Positions 36,276 to 45,821 of a stretch of DNA of 46,615 bases are shown one piece after another. The stretch's first letter is position 1, and each line of letters opens with the position of its first letter. The notes below the pieces were generated by a model. That model saw only the letters and a list, made by a program, of their open reading frames with translations. It was not told the origin of the DNA and did not search any database. This DNA comes from Candidatus Phocaeicola excrementigallinarum (GTDB lineage: Bacteria > Bacteroidota > Bacteroidia > Bacteroidales > Bacteroidaceae): positions 1 to 46,615 of the forward strand of contig DWVR01000082.1 in NCBI GenBank assembly GCA_019120125.1, read 5' to 3'. The position numbers and the translations under genes were made by a program.

Positions 36276-36769
36276 CAAGAATCGGACTTCTTTCGGACAC
36301 CCATGGCTATTGGGATGACCGCTACCTGAAATATTTCGAAAGCTGTGACGAAATCTGGCATGCGGGTGACATCGGATCATTGGAACTGGCCGAAAGGCTG
36401 GCCGCTTTCCGTCCCCTGCGCGCCGTATACGGCAACATTGACGGACAGGACATCCGCATCCGCTACCCTGAAACCATGCGCTTCACCATCGACGGAGCAG
36501 ATGTACTGATAAAACACATCGGAGGATATCCCGGAAAATACGACCCGTCAATACGGGGACAGATTCTGGTACATCCACCCAAACTGTTCATCAGCGGCCA
36601 TTCGCACATCCTGAAAGTAAAATACGACAAGACCCTAGACCTGCTCCACATCAATCCGGGAGCATGCGGAAAATATGGATTCCACAAAGTCAGGACACTT
36701 GTACGCCTCACCATCGACCAAGGAATTTTTTCCGATCTTGAGGTCATTGAGCTGAACGATAACAGATAA
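36272..36769 (+). CDS. YfcE-type metallophosphoesterase
   Basis: A 165-residue calcineurin-like phosphoesterase of the YfcE/MJ0936 family, a small cytosolic enzyme needing two divalent metals. All metal-ligand motifs are present in order: SDTHG, HAGDI, YGNID, a histidine in LIKHIGG, and SGHSH. Its start overlaps the antiporter stop by ATGA, so the two are co-translated. The natural substrate is unknown for this family. Confidence 0.92.
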   Translation: MTRIGLLSDTHGYWDDRYLKYFESCDEIWHAGDIGSLELAERLAAFRPLRAVYGNIDGQDIRIRYPETMRFTIDGADVLIKHIGGYPGKYDPSIRGQILVHPPKLFISGHSHILKVKYDKTLDLLHINPGACGKYGFHKVRTLVRLTIDQGIFSDLEVIELNDNR

Positions 36770-36829
36770 AAAACTTGTCGCTTTCAAAAAACTTTGCGAA
36801 ATTTGCGGCGAAAAACAAAAATCCGAATC

Positions 36830-37969
36830 ATGAAGACTTATTTAGTAACAGGAGCAGCCGGATTCATCGGGGCCAATTATATCAAATACATCCTGGCCAA
36901 ATACGACGACATCAAAGTGGTGATTCTTGACGCATTGACTTATGCAGGCAACCTGGAAACAATAGTCAGCGACATAGATAACGAACGTTGTTTTTTCATC
37001 AAAGGCAACATCTGCGACAGAAGCCTGGCCGACCAGTTATTCGCCGACTATAAATTTGACTACATCGTGAACTTCGCAGCAGAAAGCCATGTGGACCGCA
37101 GCATTGAAGAACCGCAACTTTTCCTGCAGACCAACATTCTAGGCACTCAGAACCTGCTTGATGCCGCACGCCGCGCTTGGGTGACAGGAAAAGACGAGAA
37201 CGGATACCCGACATGGAGAAAAGAAGTGCGCTTCCATCAGGTATCCACCGATGAAGTCTACGGCTCATTAGGCAACGAAGGGTATTTTACGGAGAATACT
37301 CCCATCTGCCCGCACAGTCCGTACAGCGCGTCAAAAGCCAGCGCAGACCTGATTGTAATGGCATACCGTGACACATACAGAATGCCAGTTACCATTACAC
37401 GCTGCTCAAACAATTACGGACCTTATCATTTCCCTGAAAAACTGATTCCGCTGATCATCAAAAATATACTGGAAGGGAAACGCCTGCCTGTATACGGGAA
37501 CGGAACCAATGTACGCGACTGGCTGTACGTAGAGGACCATTGTAAGGCCATCGACATGGTTGTCCGGAACGGACGGAACGGAGAAATCTATAATGTAGGG
37601 GGACACAATGAAAAGCAGAACATTGAAATTGTGAAGCTCACTATCGCCACTATCCGACAACTGATGGAAGAAAACCCTGACTACCGCAAGGTATTGAAGA
37701 AAAAAGAAACCGGACCCGACGGACAAATCTGCATCGACTGGATCAACGATTCACTGATCACATTCGTAAAAGACCGTCTGGGACATGACCAGCGCTATGC
37801 TATCGACCCCACAAAAATTAAAGAAGAATTGGGCTGGTATCCGGAAACCAGATTCGAGGAAGGTATCGTGAAAACCATCAAATGGTATCTCAACAATCAG
37901 GAATGGGTGAAGAACGTCACCAGCGGTGACTATCAGAACTACTACGAAAACATGTACAAGAACCGTTGA
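36830..37969 (+). CDS. rfbB: dTDP-glucose 4,6-dehydratase
   Basis: Short-chain dehydrogenase/reductase enzyme (379 residues) that converts dTDP-glucose to dTDP-4-keto-6-deoxyglucose for deoxysugar (for example rhamnose) synthesis. It shows the NAD-binding motif TGAAGFIG near the N-terminus, STDEVYGSLG, the catalytic YSASKASAD (Tyr-x3-Lys) and the NNYGPYHFPEKLIP substrate region. The ATG at 36830 gives the usual N-terminus (MKTYLVTGAAG). It stands alone, without rfbA, rfbC or rfbD. A strong bidirectional hairpin terminates it. Confidence 0.95.
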   Translation: MKTYLVTGAAGFIGANYIKYILAKYDDIKVVILDALTYAGNLETIVSDIDNERCFFIKGNICDRSLADQLFADYKFDYIVNFAAESHVDRSIEEPQLFLQTNILGTQNLLDAARRAWVTGKDENGYPTWRKEVRFHQVSTDEVYGSLGNEGYFTENTPICPHSPYSASKASADLIVMAYRDTYRMPVTITRCSNNYGPYHFPEKLIPLIIKNILEGKRLPVYGNGTNVRDWLYVEDHCKAIDMVVRNGRNGEIYNVGGHNEKQNIEIVKLTIATIRQLMEENPDYRKVLKKKETGPDGQICIDWINDSLITFVKDRLGHDQRYAIDPTKIKEELGWYPETRFEEGIVKTIKWYLNNQEWVKNVTSGDYQNYYENMYKNR

Positions 37970-38001
37970 TTCCAGCGGTTTCCAGACTCTGATAAAAGAC
38001 G

Positions 38002-38045
38002 AAAAAAAACGTCAAGGCGTTTCCTGAAATGCCTTGACGTTTTTT
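38002..38045. terminator. Bidirectional terminator built from two 22-nt-family units (site C)
   Basis: A 19-bp stem with one G-U pair and the 4-nt loop CCTG: AAAACGTCAAGGCGTTT pairs with AAATGCCTTGACGTTTT. The stem is flanked by A8 on the left and T6 on the right. The half-sequence belongs to the same family as the arrays at 2923 and 27774. It follows the rfbB stop by about 30 nt. Confidence 0.88.
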
Positions 38046-38171
38046 ATTTCCACCACAACCATAGCCTTCTTTCCTTCCCAAACCTCCATAAAAACAACCG
38101 GACAAACATTTTCAAAATAACATTATCTACAGAAATTATCAATCATATTGCTAAGTTTTAAAGTAAAATCA

Positions 38172-38201
38172 TTGCATATTTGCAAAATTAGAGTATCTTT
38201 G
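38172..38201 (+). promoter_or_regulatory. Promoter of asnA
   Basis: TTG (38172-38174), 19-nt spacer, TATCTTTG (38194-38201): a full match to the Bacteroidetes consensus, about 31 nt before the start codon. Confidence 0.8.
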
Positions 38202-38232
38202 CCAGACAATTTTAAATCAAACAACAACACTT

Positions 38233-39273
38233 ATGAGTTATCTTATAAAACCAGCTGACTACAAGCCGCTGCTCGACATGAAACAAACCGAGTTGGGCAT
38301 CAAACAGATAAAGGAATTTTTCCAGCAGAACCTCTCGTCCGAGCTCCGTCTGCGACGTGTGACCGCTCCACTTTTCGTACTGAAAGGCATGGGCATCAAC
38401 GACGACCTGAACGGAACGGAACGCCCGGTATCATTTCCTATCAAGGATCTGGGCGACAGGGAGGCGGAAGTGGTCCATTCGCTGGCAAAATGGAAACGGC
38501 TGACACTGGCCGACTATCACATAGAACCAGGATACGGCATCTATACCGACATGAATGCCATCCGGGCCGATGAAGAATTAGGCAACCTGCACTCACTCTA
38601 TGTAGACCAGTGGGACTGGGAACGGGTCATCACTCCCGAACAGCGCACCGTGGAATTTCTGAAAAGCATCGTAACACGCATCTATTCGGCCATGCGCCGC
38701 ACAGAATACATGATTTGCGAGATGTATCCGCAAATCACTTCTTTTCTGGCACACGACATCCACTTCATCCACTCGGAAGAGCTGCTGCAAATGTATCCTG
38801 ACAAAACGGCAAAAGAACGTGAGAATCTGATTACAGAACGTTATGGCGCAGTATTCATCATCGGCATCGGAGCCAAACTGAGCAACGGACAGCCGCACGA
38901 TATGCGTGCCCCCGACTATGATGACTACACGACTATTAACCCACAGACAGGACTGCCCGGACTGAACGGCGACCTGATGGTGTGGAACAGCGTACTGGGA
39001 CGTGCATTTGAAATCTCGTCCATGGGTATCCGCGTGGACAAAGAAGCCATGGTAAAACAATTGAAACTGGCAGACAAAGAAGAACGCGCCAAACTCTATT
39101 TCCACCGACGTCTGCTGGAAGGCACCCTGCCACTCACCATCGGTGGAGGTATTGGACAGTCACGCTTGTGCATGCTTTATCTGAAAAAAGCCCACATCGG
39201 AGAAATCCAAGCAAGCATCTGGCCCGAAGAAATGCGCCAGGAATGCGAAAAGCTAGGCATGCAGCTTATTTAA
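38233..39273 (+). CDS. asnA: Aspartate-ammonia ligase (asparagine synthetase A)
   Basis: Cytoplasmic enzyme of 346 residues that makes asparagine from aspartate, ammonia and ATP. It has the class II aminoacyl-tRNA synthetase-like fold and AsnA landmarks: KQTELGIKQIKEFF, LRRVTAPLFV, DQWDWERVI, LPGLNGDLMVWN and the C-terminal GGGIGQSRLCM. Length and start are normal for the family. It is monocistronic, with a strong promoter and a terminator hairpin about 35 nt after the stop. Confidence 0.97.
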   Translation: MSYLIKPADYKPLLDMKQTELGIKQIKEFFQQNLSSELRLRRVTAPLFVLKGMGINDDLNGTERPVSFPIKDLGDREAEVVHSLAKWKRLTLADYHIEPGYGIYTDMNAIRADEELGNLHSLYVDQWDWERVITPEQRTVEFLKSIVTRIYSAMRRTEYMICEMYPQITSFLAHDIHFIHSEELLQMYPDKTAKERENLITERYGAVFIIGIGAKLSNGQPHDMRAPDYDDYTTINPQTGLPGLNGDLMVWNSVLGRAFEISSMGIRVDKEAMVKQLKLADKEERAKLYFHRRLLEGTLPLTIGGGIGQSRLCMLYLKKAHIGEIQASIWPEEMRQECEKLGMQLI

Positions 39274-39306
39274 CGTGATTCCATATGAAATGAACACAAG
39301 AGACAG

Positions 39307-39353
39307 ACACGAAGGCACAGAGATTGAAAGAAACACTGTGCCTTTGTGTTTTT
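39307..39353 (+). terminator. Intrinsic terminator of asnA
   Basis: ACACGAAGGCACAG (39307-39320) pairs with CTGTGCCTTTGTGT (39336-39349), one G-U pair, followed by TTTT. Confidence 0.8.
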
Positions 39354-39367
39354 CATGAAGAAACAAA

Positions 39368-40030
39368 CTACCACTGAATCGGAGCCTCGCCATGCTCCAC
39401 CAGATAAGCATTCGCACGGCTGAAATGTTTGTTCCCGAAAAATCCATGATAGGCCGAAAGTGGAGACGGGTGCACGGAGGTCAGCACCAAATGTTTCTGC
39501 CGGTCAATAAACGCCCCTTTTTTCTGCGCATACGAACCCCACAAGATAAACACCAGATGTTCCCGACTGTCCGCCAGCACCCGGATAGCCGCATCAGTAA
39601 ATGTCTCCCATCCTTTCCCTTGATGAGAGCCAGCCTGATGAGCACGCACCGTCAGTGTGGCGTTCAACAGCAAAACTCCTTGCTGCGCCCAACGGGTTAG
39701 ATTGCCGCTTGCAGGAACCGGCGCGCCTAAATCATCGTGTATTTCCTTGAATATATTCTGAAGGGAAGGAGGGAACGGAACCCCGTCGTTTACAGAAAAG
39801 CACAATCCGTGCGCCTGTCCCGGTCCATGATATGGATCCTGACCGATAATCACCACCTTCACCTTGTCAAAAGGACAAAGGTCAAACGCATTGAATATCA
39901 GTTTTCCGGGAGGATAAACCGTTGTCGTATGATATTCCTGCCTGACAAAATCGGTCAGTTCCTTAAAATAAGGCTTCTCAAATTCCGGTGCCAAAGCTTG
40001 TTTCCATCCTTCTTCTATCTGTACGTTCAT
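39368..40030 (-). CDS. ung: Uracil-DNA glycosylase
   Basis: Base-excision repair enzyme (220 residues) that removes uracil from DNA. The catalytic water-activating motif GQDPYH (Asp65) and the leucine-loop motif HPSPLSAYHGF (His187) are intact, as is LLLNATLTV in the core. It starts 22 nt downstream of the metH stop on the same strand, so it is probably the last gene of the Yip1-smpB-metH-ung transcript. Confidence 0.97.
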   Translation of the reverse strand: MNVQIEEGWKQALAPEFEKPYFKELTDFVRQEYHTTTVYPPGKLIFNAFDLCPFDKVKVVIIGQDPYHGPGQAHGLCFSVNDGVPFPPSLQNIFKEIHDDLGAPVPASGNLTRWAQQGVLLLNATLTVRAHQAGSHQGKGWETFTDAAIRVLADSREHLVFILWGSYAQKKGAFIDRQKHLVLTSVHPSPLSAYHGFFGNKHFSRANAYLVEHGEAPIQW

Positions 40031-40052
40031 AAATATATAGCATTTTAATATT

Positions 40053-42803
40053 TCAACTCCACAGATCCAGCTTATTCTTCCGTGCCTCCTCCAATGAAAC
40101 GGTTTTTACGGATTCGGCCTCCTTCTTTTTCCTCAGTTCCTCGTATTCCGCCTCCAATGTCCTCACAAACTCATCCCGCAAGCCGGGGTTCAACAATCGT
40201 GCAGCCACCGGCGCATTCTGCGAAGCGTCTTTCAAATGCACCACAGGACCGTCATAAACCGGTGCGATCTTCAAGGCTGTATGTAATTTGGAAGTTGTGG
40301 CACCGCCAATCATTACAGGGATGCGGAGACCTGCACGCCGCATCTCCGCGACCACATGCACCATCTCCTCCAGCGAAGGTGTGATCAGTCCGCTCAACCC
40401 GACAATGTCCACATGCTCACGAACAGCCGTCTCCACAATCGTTTCCGCCGGCACCATCACTCCCAGGTCAATAATCTCATAATTGTTGCAGGCCATCACC
40501 ACCGACACGATATTCTTGCCTATATCGTGCACATCCCCTTTCACAGTGGCTACCAATACCTTACCGGCCTTCTGAGCCCCATCCTCTTTTTCCGCTTCAA
40601 TGAACGGCTGCAACACGGCCACCGCCTTCTTCATCGTACGTGCCGTTTTCACTACCTGAGGAAGAAACATCTTTCCGGATCCGAACAGTTCACCTACCTG
40701 ATTCATCCCGTCCATCAGCGGGCCTTCAATAATGCTCACGGCATTCGGATATTCCATCAGGGCCTCATGGAGGTCATCTTCCAGATAATCGCCGACTCCC
40801 TTCACCAGCGCATACTGCAGACGGGCTTCCACTGAGGTATTTTCACGCCATGCAAGACGCGCGTCCACATCCTGCGACTTCGCGCCTTCCTGCCCGGCCT
40901 TCAGACGTTCCGCCGTCTCCACCAGACGTTCCGCCGCGTCCGGCCGACGGTTCAACACCACATCTTCAATGCGTTCCAGCACATCAGCCGGAATGTCAGT
41001 ATATAATACGGACGTCCCCGGATTGACAATACCCATATCCATCCCTTCGCGAATGGCATGATAGAGAAACACGGCATGCATCGCCTCACGGACATAATTG
41101 TTGCCGCGGAACGAGAACGACAAGTTGCTCACCCCACCGCTCACATGCGCTTCAGGCAAATTCTTCCGGATCCATCCGGCTGCCTTAATGAAGTCTACCG
41201 CATAATTATCATGTTCATCGATGCCGGTAGCCACGGCCAACACATTCGGATCGAAAATAATGTCCGCCGGATTAAACTGAAGCTTGTCGACCAACAAACG
41301 GTACGCGCGCTCACACACCTGTATCTTACGCGCGTAAGTATCAGCCTGCCCTTGCTCGTCGAAAGCCATGACCACCACAGCCGCCCCCATCCGCTGAATC
41401 TCACGGGCATGGTCCAGGAACACCTCCTCGCCCTCCTTCAACGATATGGAATTGACCACACATTTCCCCTGCACACATTTCAGTCCCTCACGGATCACTT
41501 CCCATTTCGACGAATCAATCATCACGGGCACCCGTGCGATTTCCGGTTCAGATGCCAGCAGGTTCAGAAAGTTTGTCATTTCACCGACCGCATCCAACAG
41601 GCCGTCATCCATGTTTATGTCCAGAATCTGGGCTCCGTCTTCCACCTGCTTACGGGCAATGGACAGAGCCTCATCATATTTCTTTTCATTAATCAGACGC
41701 AGGAACTTGCGAGAACCCGCCACATTGCAACGCTCCCCTACATTCACAAAATTGATCTCCGGAGTCACTTCCAGCAACTCCAGTCCGGAAAGCCACAAAT
41801 GTTCCGGCTTCTCTGCCGGCACATGCGGACAGGCATGCGCCACGAGCGGCTGGTAAGCAGCAATGAACTTTTCCGTCGTTCCGCAACATCCGCCCACGAT
41901 GTTCACCAGTCCATCATTAATATATTCACTGATTTCCTCCGCCATTTCCTCGGGAGTCTGGTCATACATTCCCAAAGAATCAGGCAAACCGGCATTCGGA
42001 TATGCGCTGATGTAATACGGAGCGCGACGGGCCAGCTGTTCAAGAAAAGGCTTCAGCTGACGTGCACCGAACGAGCAGTTCAGTCCCACCGAAAAGATAT
42101 CGGCATGCTGCACCGATGCCAGAAACGCGTCAAGAGTCTGCCCCGACAAAGTACGCCCTGCCGCGTCCGACACCGTGACCGAAAGCATAAGGGGCACCTT
42201 TCTCCCTCTCTTCTTCATGGAATCTTCCGCCGCAGCGATAGCGGCCTTCGCATTCAGCGTATCAAAAATGGTCTCTATCAGAATAGCGTCCACTCCTCCT
42301 TCAAGCAAAGCCTCCATCTGCACGGTATAAGCCTCACACAGGTCATCGAAAGTCAGGGAACGGAATGCGGGATTGTTGACATCCGGACTCATGGAACAAG
42401 TCTTGTTGGTAGGTCCTACCGAACCGGCCACGAAACGCGGCTTCTCCGGAGTCCGTGCGGTAAACTCATCGGCCACACGGCGGGCCAGACGGGCCGCTGC
42501 CAGATTGATCTCACGGCAGAAGGTTTCCATATGATAGTCCGCCATTGAGACTGAAGTGGCATTGAACGTATTGGTCTCGATAATATCCGCGCCGGCTTCC
42601 AGGTATTTACGGTGGATTTCCTCAATCACATCCGGACGGGTAAGGCACAGAATGTCGTTGTTGCCCTTCATCATGCCCGGAATGTCCTTGAAACGCTCCC
42701 CACGGAAATCGGCTTCCGAAAGGCCATATTGCTGGATCATCGTCCCCATCGCCCCGTCGAGCACCAGGACGCGTTTTCTTATTTCCTCTTCCATCATTCT
42801 CAT
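40053..42803 (-). CDS. metH: Cobalamin-dependent methionine synthase lacking the activation domain
   Basis: Transfers methyl from methyl-tetrahydrofolate to homocysteine through cobalamin. In its 916 residues the order is: homocysteine domain (about 1-320, with zinc ligands in LNCSFGA and VGGCCGTT); pterin-binding barrel (about 345-610, [14 protein letters not shown]); cobalamin cap and Rossmann module (about 640-885) with the cobalamin histidine in [10 protein letters not shown] near residue 760. It ends cleanly at KLDLWS, where E. coli MetH (1227 residues) continues into the SAM-binding reactivation domain. I believe this short form is usual in Bacteroides, with reactivation supplied separately. 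In-frame starts at 42797 or 42794 are also possible; a GGAGG lies upstream. Confidence 0.96.
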   Translation of the reverse strand: MRMMEEEIRKRVLVLDGAMGTMIQQYGLSEADFRGERFKDIPGMMKGNNDILCLTRPDVIEEIHRKYLEAGADIIETNTFNATSVSMADYHMETFCREINLAAARLARRVADEFTARTPEKPRFVAGSVGPTNKTCSMSPDVNNPAFRSLTFDDLCEAYTVQMEALLEGGVDAILIETIFDTLNAKAAIAAAEDSMKKRGRKVPLMLSVTVSDAAGRTLSGQTLDAFLASVQHADIFSVGLNCSFGARQLKPFLEQLARRAPYYISAYPNAGLPDSLGMYDQTPEEMAEEISEYINDGLVNIVGGCCGTTEKFIAAYQPLVAHACPHVPAEKPEHLWLSGLELLEVTPEINFVNVGERCNVAGSRKFLRLINEKKYDEALSIARKQVEDGAQILDINMDDGLLDAVGEMTNFLNLLASEPEIARVPVMIDSSKWEVIREGLKCVQGKCVVNSISLKEGEEVFLDHAREIQRMGAAVVVMAFDEQGQADTYARKIQVCERAYRLLVDKLQFNPADIIFDPNVLAVATGIDEHDNYAVDFIKAAGWIRKNLPEAHVSGGVSNLSFSFRGNNYVREAMHAVFLYHAIREGMDMGIVNPGTSVLYTDIPADVLERIEDVVLNRRPDAAERLVETAERLKAGQEGAKSQDVDARLAWRENTSVEARLQYALVKGVGDYLEDDLHEALMEYPNAVSIIEGPLMDGMNQVGELFGSGKMFLPQVVKTARTMKKAVAVLQPFIEAEKEDGAQKAGKVLVATVKGDVHDIGKNIVSVVMACNNYEIIDLGVMVPAETIVETAVREHVDIVGLSGLITPSLEEMVHVVAEMRRAGLRIPVMIGGATTSKLHTALKIAPVYDGPVVHLKDASQNAPVAARLLNPGLRDEFVRTLEAEYEELRKKKEAESVKTVSLEEARKNKLDLWS

Positions 42804-42827
42804 TGCCCTCCGACATATTACTGGAAA

Positions 42828-43289
42828 TCAACGTTTGAACATGCGGTCCATCATCCGCTTGTCCTCCTTCTCCTTCAAGGTCTGCCGCTTATCATACTGT
42901 TTCTTACCTTTGGCCAAGGCAATCACCACCTTTGCCAATCCTTTCTCATTGATATACAAACGAGTAGGAACGATAGTAAATCCCGGTTCGGCCGAAGTCC
43001 GCTCCAGCTTGCGCAACTCCTTCTTCGTGAGCAGCAGTTTCCGGTCGCGACGGGCCAGATGATTGTTGTAAGAGCCATAGAAATATTCGGCAATGTGCAT
43101 GTTCTTCACCCACAACTCTCCTTTCGAGAAAAAGCAATAAGTATCCACCAGGCTGGCCTTTCCCTCGCGGATAGACTTGATTTCCGTTCCGGTCAGCACG
43201 ATGCCCGCCGTATAAGTATCGATAAACTCATAGTCGAACGAAGCCCGTCTGTTTTTTATATTGACATTATTATTCGTTTTCGCTTTCAT
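42828..43289 (-). CDS. smpB: SsrA-binding protein
   Basis: Small RNA-binding protein (153 residues) that delivers tmRNA to stalled ribosomes in trans-translation. Family landmarks are [27 protein letters not shown] (shown here in part), the [13 protein letters not shown] strand, and a basic C-terminal tail ([16 protein letters not shown]). The ATG shares a base with the stop of the Yip1-like gene (TGATG). It is followed 24 nt later by metH. Confidence 0.97.
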   Translation of the reverse strand: MKAKTNNNVNIKNRRASFDYEFIDTYTAGIVLTGTEIKSIREGKASLVDTYCFFSKGELWVKNMHIAEYFYGSYNNHLARRDRKLLLTKKELRKLERTSAEPGFTIVPTRLYINEKGLAKVVIALAKGKKQYDKRQTLKEKEDKRMMDRMFKR

Positions 43290-43855
43290 CAGTTCAAGAT
43301 TACAGTCAGTTCATTAAAAATATATTCAATCAGTGCCGGCGACAGCAAGATGAGAATCGAAGCCGTCAACGTATATCCCGTCAGCCTCCGCTCCGGAACC
43401 TTAAGGAAACGGCGTGCCCCCTCGAACACAACCACAATGGTGTACAACTGAAGGATCCATTGCAGAATGACAATGGAATAAAGTCCCCCCACCACATTCA
43501 TCACAAAAACCACCACCATGGAATAGCCGGCAAAAGCCAGAAGCTCCTCACGCGAGGCGGAATGGCGGAACCATGTCCTCCCGATTTTCCCCAACAGATA
43601 GGCAGCCAGGAAAAAGCCGCCGAACAAGGCTACAGCCACCGCGCAGCAACGGGTCAAGGCCCACTGAAAGAATTCCGGACTCACCTCATGCCCGATGAAC
43701 GCGCCGAGAAACTCCGACAGTCCGCACAACCCGATCAACGGATATACAAAACCCATCTGCACATTCCTCCCGCTCTCCTCATCCAACTCATCCCAAAACT
43801 TTCCCGGAGCCGACAGCAACCGCACCATCTTATGAAACAAATCTTTATAATCCAT
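43289..43855 (-). CDS. Yip1-family integral membrane protein
   Basis: A 188-residue protein with about five hydrophobic helices and the Yip1-domain pattern: a cytosolic N-terminus ([19 protein letters not shown]), [19 protein letters not shown], then a membrane block ending in a helix near the C-terminus. In bacteria the role of this family is unknown. It is the first gene before smpB with TGATG coupling, and a -7 element lies about 45 nt upstream. Confidence 0.8.
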   Translation of the reverse strand: MDYKDLFHKMVRLLSAPGKFWDELDEESGRNVQMGFVYPLIGLCGLSEFLGAFIGHEVSPEFFQWALTRCCAVAVALFGGFFLAAYLLGKIGRTWFRHSASREELLAFAGYSMVVVFVMNVVGGLYSIVILQWILQLYTIVVVFEGARRFLKVPERRLTGYTLTASILILLSPALIEYIFNELTVILN

Positions 43856-43900
43856 GCCTTATCACTTTCGTTTTCAAACAGTTCAACAATGAATGAAACG

Positions 43901-43929
43901 CAAAGGTACAAAAAAGCATATAAAAACAA
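43901..43929 (-). promoter_or_regulatory. Promoter of the Yip1-smpB-metH-ung operon
   Basis: Minus-strand TTG (43927-43929) lies 18 nt before TACCTTTG (43901-43908), a consensus -7 element, placed about 45 nt before the start at 43855. Confidence 0.7.
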
Positions 43930-43968
43930 AAAGCAAGTATGCTTAAAGTTTCTTTCGCATACTTGCTT
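43919..43968 (-). terminator. Intrinsic terminator of the lipoprotein gene
   Basis: AAGCAAGTATGC (43931-43942) and GCATACTTGCTT (43957-43968) form a perfect 12-bp stem. On the minus strand it is followed by TTTTTGTTTTTA, and it overlaps the -33 region of the next operon's promoter. Confidence 0.88.
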
Positions 43969-44007
43969 TCCCTCTGCCAGGCACCAGTGCATACCACCGG
44001 GAACGCC

Positions 44008-44799
44008 TCATTCAGATGTCTTGTATTCAAAAGTAATGGAATTCATAGAACCGTTTACACTTCCCACAGAAGCCTGCTCAAACTCCACGATAATCTCTCT
44101 CGGCGATGACCCGAACTGGGACTCATAGCTGCCCAACGCCGAAGCGATGTTGAAATAACGGTATTCAGTGCCTACGCCTGTACGCGTGACAGTAGAGTCC
44201 GTCACGTTATGACACAACTCAAGACGCATCCTTCCGTTCACAGACTCTTCACCCTCATAATACAAGGTGAAAGAATGGGAATTGAGCTCTGAGGCCAGTT
44301 CGGTCTGGTCGGAAGAGTTCGCATAATAATACGTGACCGGAAGAAACAGGATGCTCTTCTCGGCAATAAGAGGAACGCCCCTGCTGTCATTCAGAACCGC
44401 ATAGACAGGCAGATTCCCCCCACCTTCGGGAGCCTCCCCCAACTCAACCGTGCCTGACTTCACCTCCGACGCGCTGGCCATTTCCACATCCAACTGAGTG
44501 AAACCCTGCGTGACAGTAGAAGGGTCATAGTAATATGCCACCAGCGCATAAGGGCTATTCAACGCCAAATTCTGCAAGGCACTCTGATTTGTAGGATTAA
44601 GGGTGTATCCGCCAAAACTCCGGAAAGAATAGAATCCGGCTGCACCAGAAACCTTCACTATCTCCTGCCCCATGCTCCTTGAGTCACCCCCATTGTCGTC
44701 CAGACACGAGGTGAACCCGAACATAACCGTCAACGCAGCGAAAACCACTGCCAGTCTCATCTTCTTCATACTTTTGATTCTGCTTTTAAATGTTTTCAT
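44008..44799 (-). CDS. Lipoprotein resembling the NigD-like family
   Basis: A 263-residue lipoprotein. The signal ends VMFGFTSC, and the residues after the cysteine are acidic (LDDNGGD), which in Bacteroides suggests surface display. The mature part is beta-rich, with an N-terminal half of OB-like strands (EIVKVSGAAGFYSFRSF...) and a C-terminal half ending in a long strand-turn-strand (EIIVEFEQASVGS). It resembles the two-domain NigD-like lipoproteins of Bacteroidales, which have no proven function. The start at 44799 has an AAGGATAT ribosome binding site; MKKMRLAV at 44769 is the alternative. The call is tentative. Confidence 0.65.
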   Translation of the reverse strand: MKTFKSRIKSMKKMRLAVVFAALTVMFGFTSCLDDNGGDSRSMGQEIVKVSGAAGFYSFRSFGGYTLNPTNQSALQNLALNSPYALVAYYYDPSTVTQGFTQLDVEMASASEVKSGTVELGEAPEGGGNLPVYAVLNDSRGVPLIAEKSILFLPVTYYYANSSDQTELASELNSHSFTLYYEGEESVNGRMRLELCHNVTDSTVTRTGVGTEYRYFNIASALGSYESQFGSSPREIIVEFEQASVGSVNGSMNSITFEYKTSE

Positions 44800-44887
44800 A
44801 TATATCCTTGTCAACTGCCGGATAAATGCAATTTCCACCGATCCACTGCATCCTCAGCTCTGAATTTTAACACAGATAAACATTTTC

Positions 44888-45400
44888 TCAAGACTCAATC
44901 CGGGCGAAATCCTCCAGATGCTCATCCACATAACGGGCAATCTGTTCCGTAATCTCCTCTTCATTCTCAATGAAAGCATCCTCCAGGTCATCGAAAGCCT
45001 CATATCGCTCATACATGGCCATGAACTCATCCTCCGTACACTCCCTTTCCAGATCCTTGCGGTTCGCGTCATAAATCTCCTTGGCCTTGTAGACCAGTTT
45101 CGAGAAATCCTTCGCTCCCATCAGGCGCATGGCCTTGGCAAACGGATTGTCAAAGATGTAAGGACCATAACCATTCTGTACGAGCTGCACGAATCCCCCG
45201 TCGGACACTTCCTGACGAAAGAAGTGATAGCCCAACAACGTATGCTGCCAGCCGTTCAGCAAAGGCATGGTCTCCGCATTGATCTCCCCTCCGGTCACCT
45301 TCAAGTATCCGTCAATAAAAACCTGCAGAAAAGCGTCCATACCCTCTTCCGCTCCTTCACGCAAAGCGGCATCCGAAACCGCAACCTTGTTCTCTTCCAT
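44888..45400 (-). CDS. DMP19-family protein (DUF4375)
   Basis: A 170-residue acidic, helical cytoplasmic protein. The family core is recognisable as HFFRQEVSDGGFVQLVQNGYG, followed by KAMRLMGAKDF and an Asp/Glu-rich C-terminus (FDDLEDAFIENEEEITEQI, in part). The founding Neisseria member DMP19 mimics dsDNA charge and sequesters a transcription factor. Whether this homologue is a DNA mimic is not known, though its acidity is compatible. Its leader, if the promoter at 45597 is correct, is about 190 nt long and contains a four-unit 22-nt repeat array. Confidence 0.85.
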   Translation of the reverse strand: MEENKVAVSDAALREGAEEGMDAFLQVFIDGYLKVTGGEINAETMPLLNGWQHTLLGYHFFRQEVSDGGFVQLVQNGYGPYIFDNPFAKAMRLMGAKDFSKLVYKAKEIYDANRKDLERECTEDEFMAMYERYEAFDDLEDAFIENEEEITEQIARYVDEHLEDFARIES

Positions 45401-45444
45401 TTATATTATATTGTCTTTTGATTACAACCGACGCCGGACCCTCC

Positions 45445-45532
45445 CCGTCGCACCTGTGTCAGCCGGCTACCGCATGAACGTCATACAGCCGTCGCACATC
45501 CGTCAGGCAACCGTCGCATCCATGTAAGACGA
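45445..45532. repeat. Four-unit 22-nt imperfect tandem repeat array (site D)
   Basis: Units begin at 45445, 45467, 45489 and 45511. Each keeps CGCA at positions 5-8; units 1, 3 and 4 start CCGTCGCA, and units 1-3 have GTCA at positions 14-17. Sequence differs from sites A-C, but the unit length and copy number are the same. It is unusually GC-rich for an intergenic region and lies upstream of the DMP19-family gene. Confidence 0.75.
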
Positions 45533-45596
45533 TGCCAACACCGCCGCGCCGTTCCACCTGTCCGCCGCCCAATTGCGGGAAATCCGGATCCGGGGA

Positions 45597-45604
45597 CAAA
45601 GATA
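45597..45604 (-). promoter_or_regulatory. -7 element for the DMP19-family gene
   Basis: Minus-strand TATCTTTG matches TAnnTTTG. It implies a leader of about 190 nt. No convincing TTG at the usual spacing. Confidence 0.5.
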
Positions 45605-45711
45605 CAAGTAAAAAACGGAACACGAAAAACATTTTGTCAAGCTGACTTTACAAAAGTATGTCCATCAACAAAAATATCATTAAAAACGAGCAAAAAGTTT
45701 GGTTTCCGCCG

Positions 45712-45742
45712 TTGCAGGACTGAAATAAAAAGAGTAACTTTG
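45712..45742 (+). promoter_or_regulatory. Promoter of the NifU-like/GGGtGRT operon
   Basis: TTG (45712-45714), 20-nt spacer, TAACTTTG (45735-45742). The transcript would carry a leader of about 75 nt with a small GGGA/TCCC inverted repeat near 45756-45768. Confidence 0.8.
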
Positions 45743-45821
45743 CGTGCGGATTGAGGGAGTCTATCCCTGAACCCGTGGTATACGAATACTTGTTTTTTAT
45801 TACTTACAAAACGTAAAGAAT

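Noticed and set aside
41058..42548. Plus-strand open frame of 496 codons
   Set aside because: Antisense to metH over its whole length; the product is low-complexity and His-rich with no recognisable domain, while metH is conserved throughout.
40053..42803. metH as a truncated pseudogene
   Set aside because: It ends cleanly after the cobalamin domain, has no frameshift, and is followed at once by an intact ung; the short form appears normal for this lineage.
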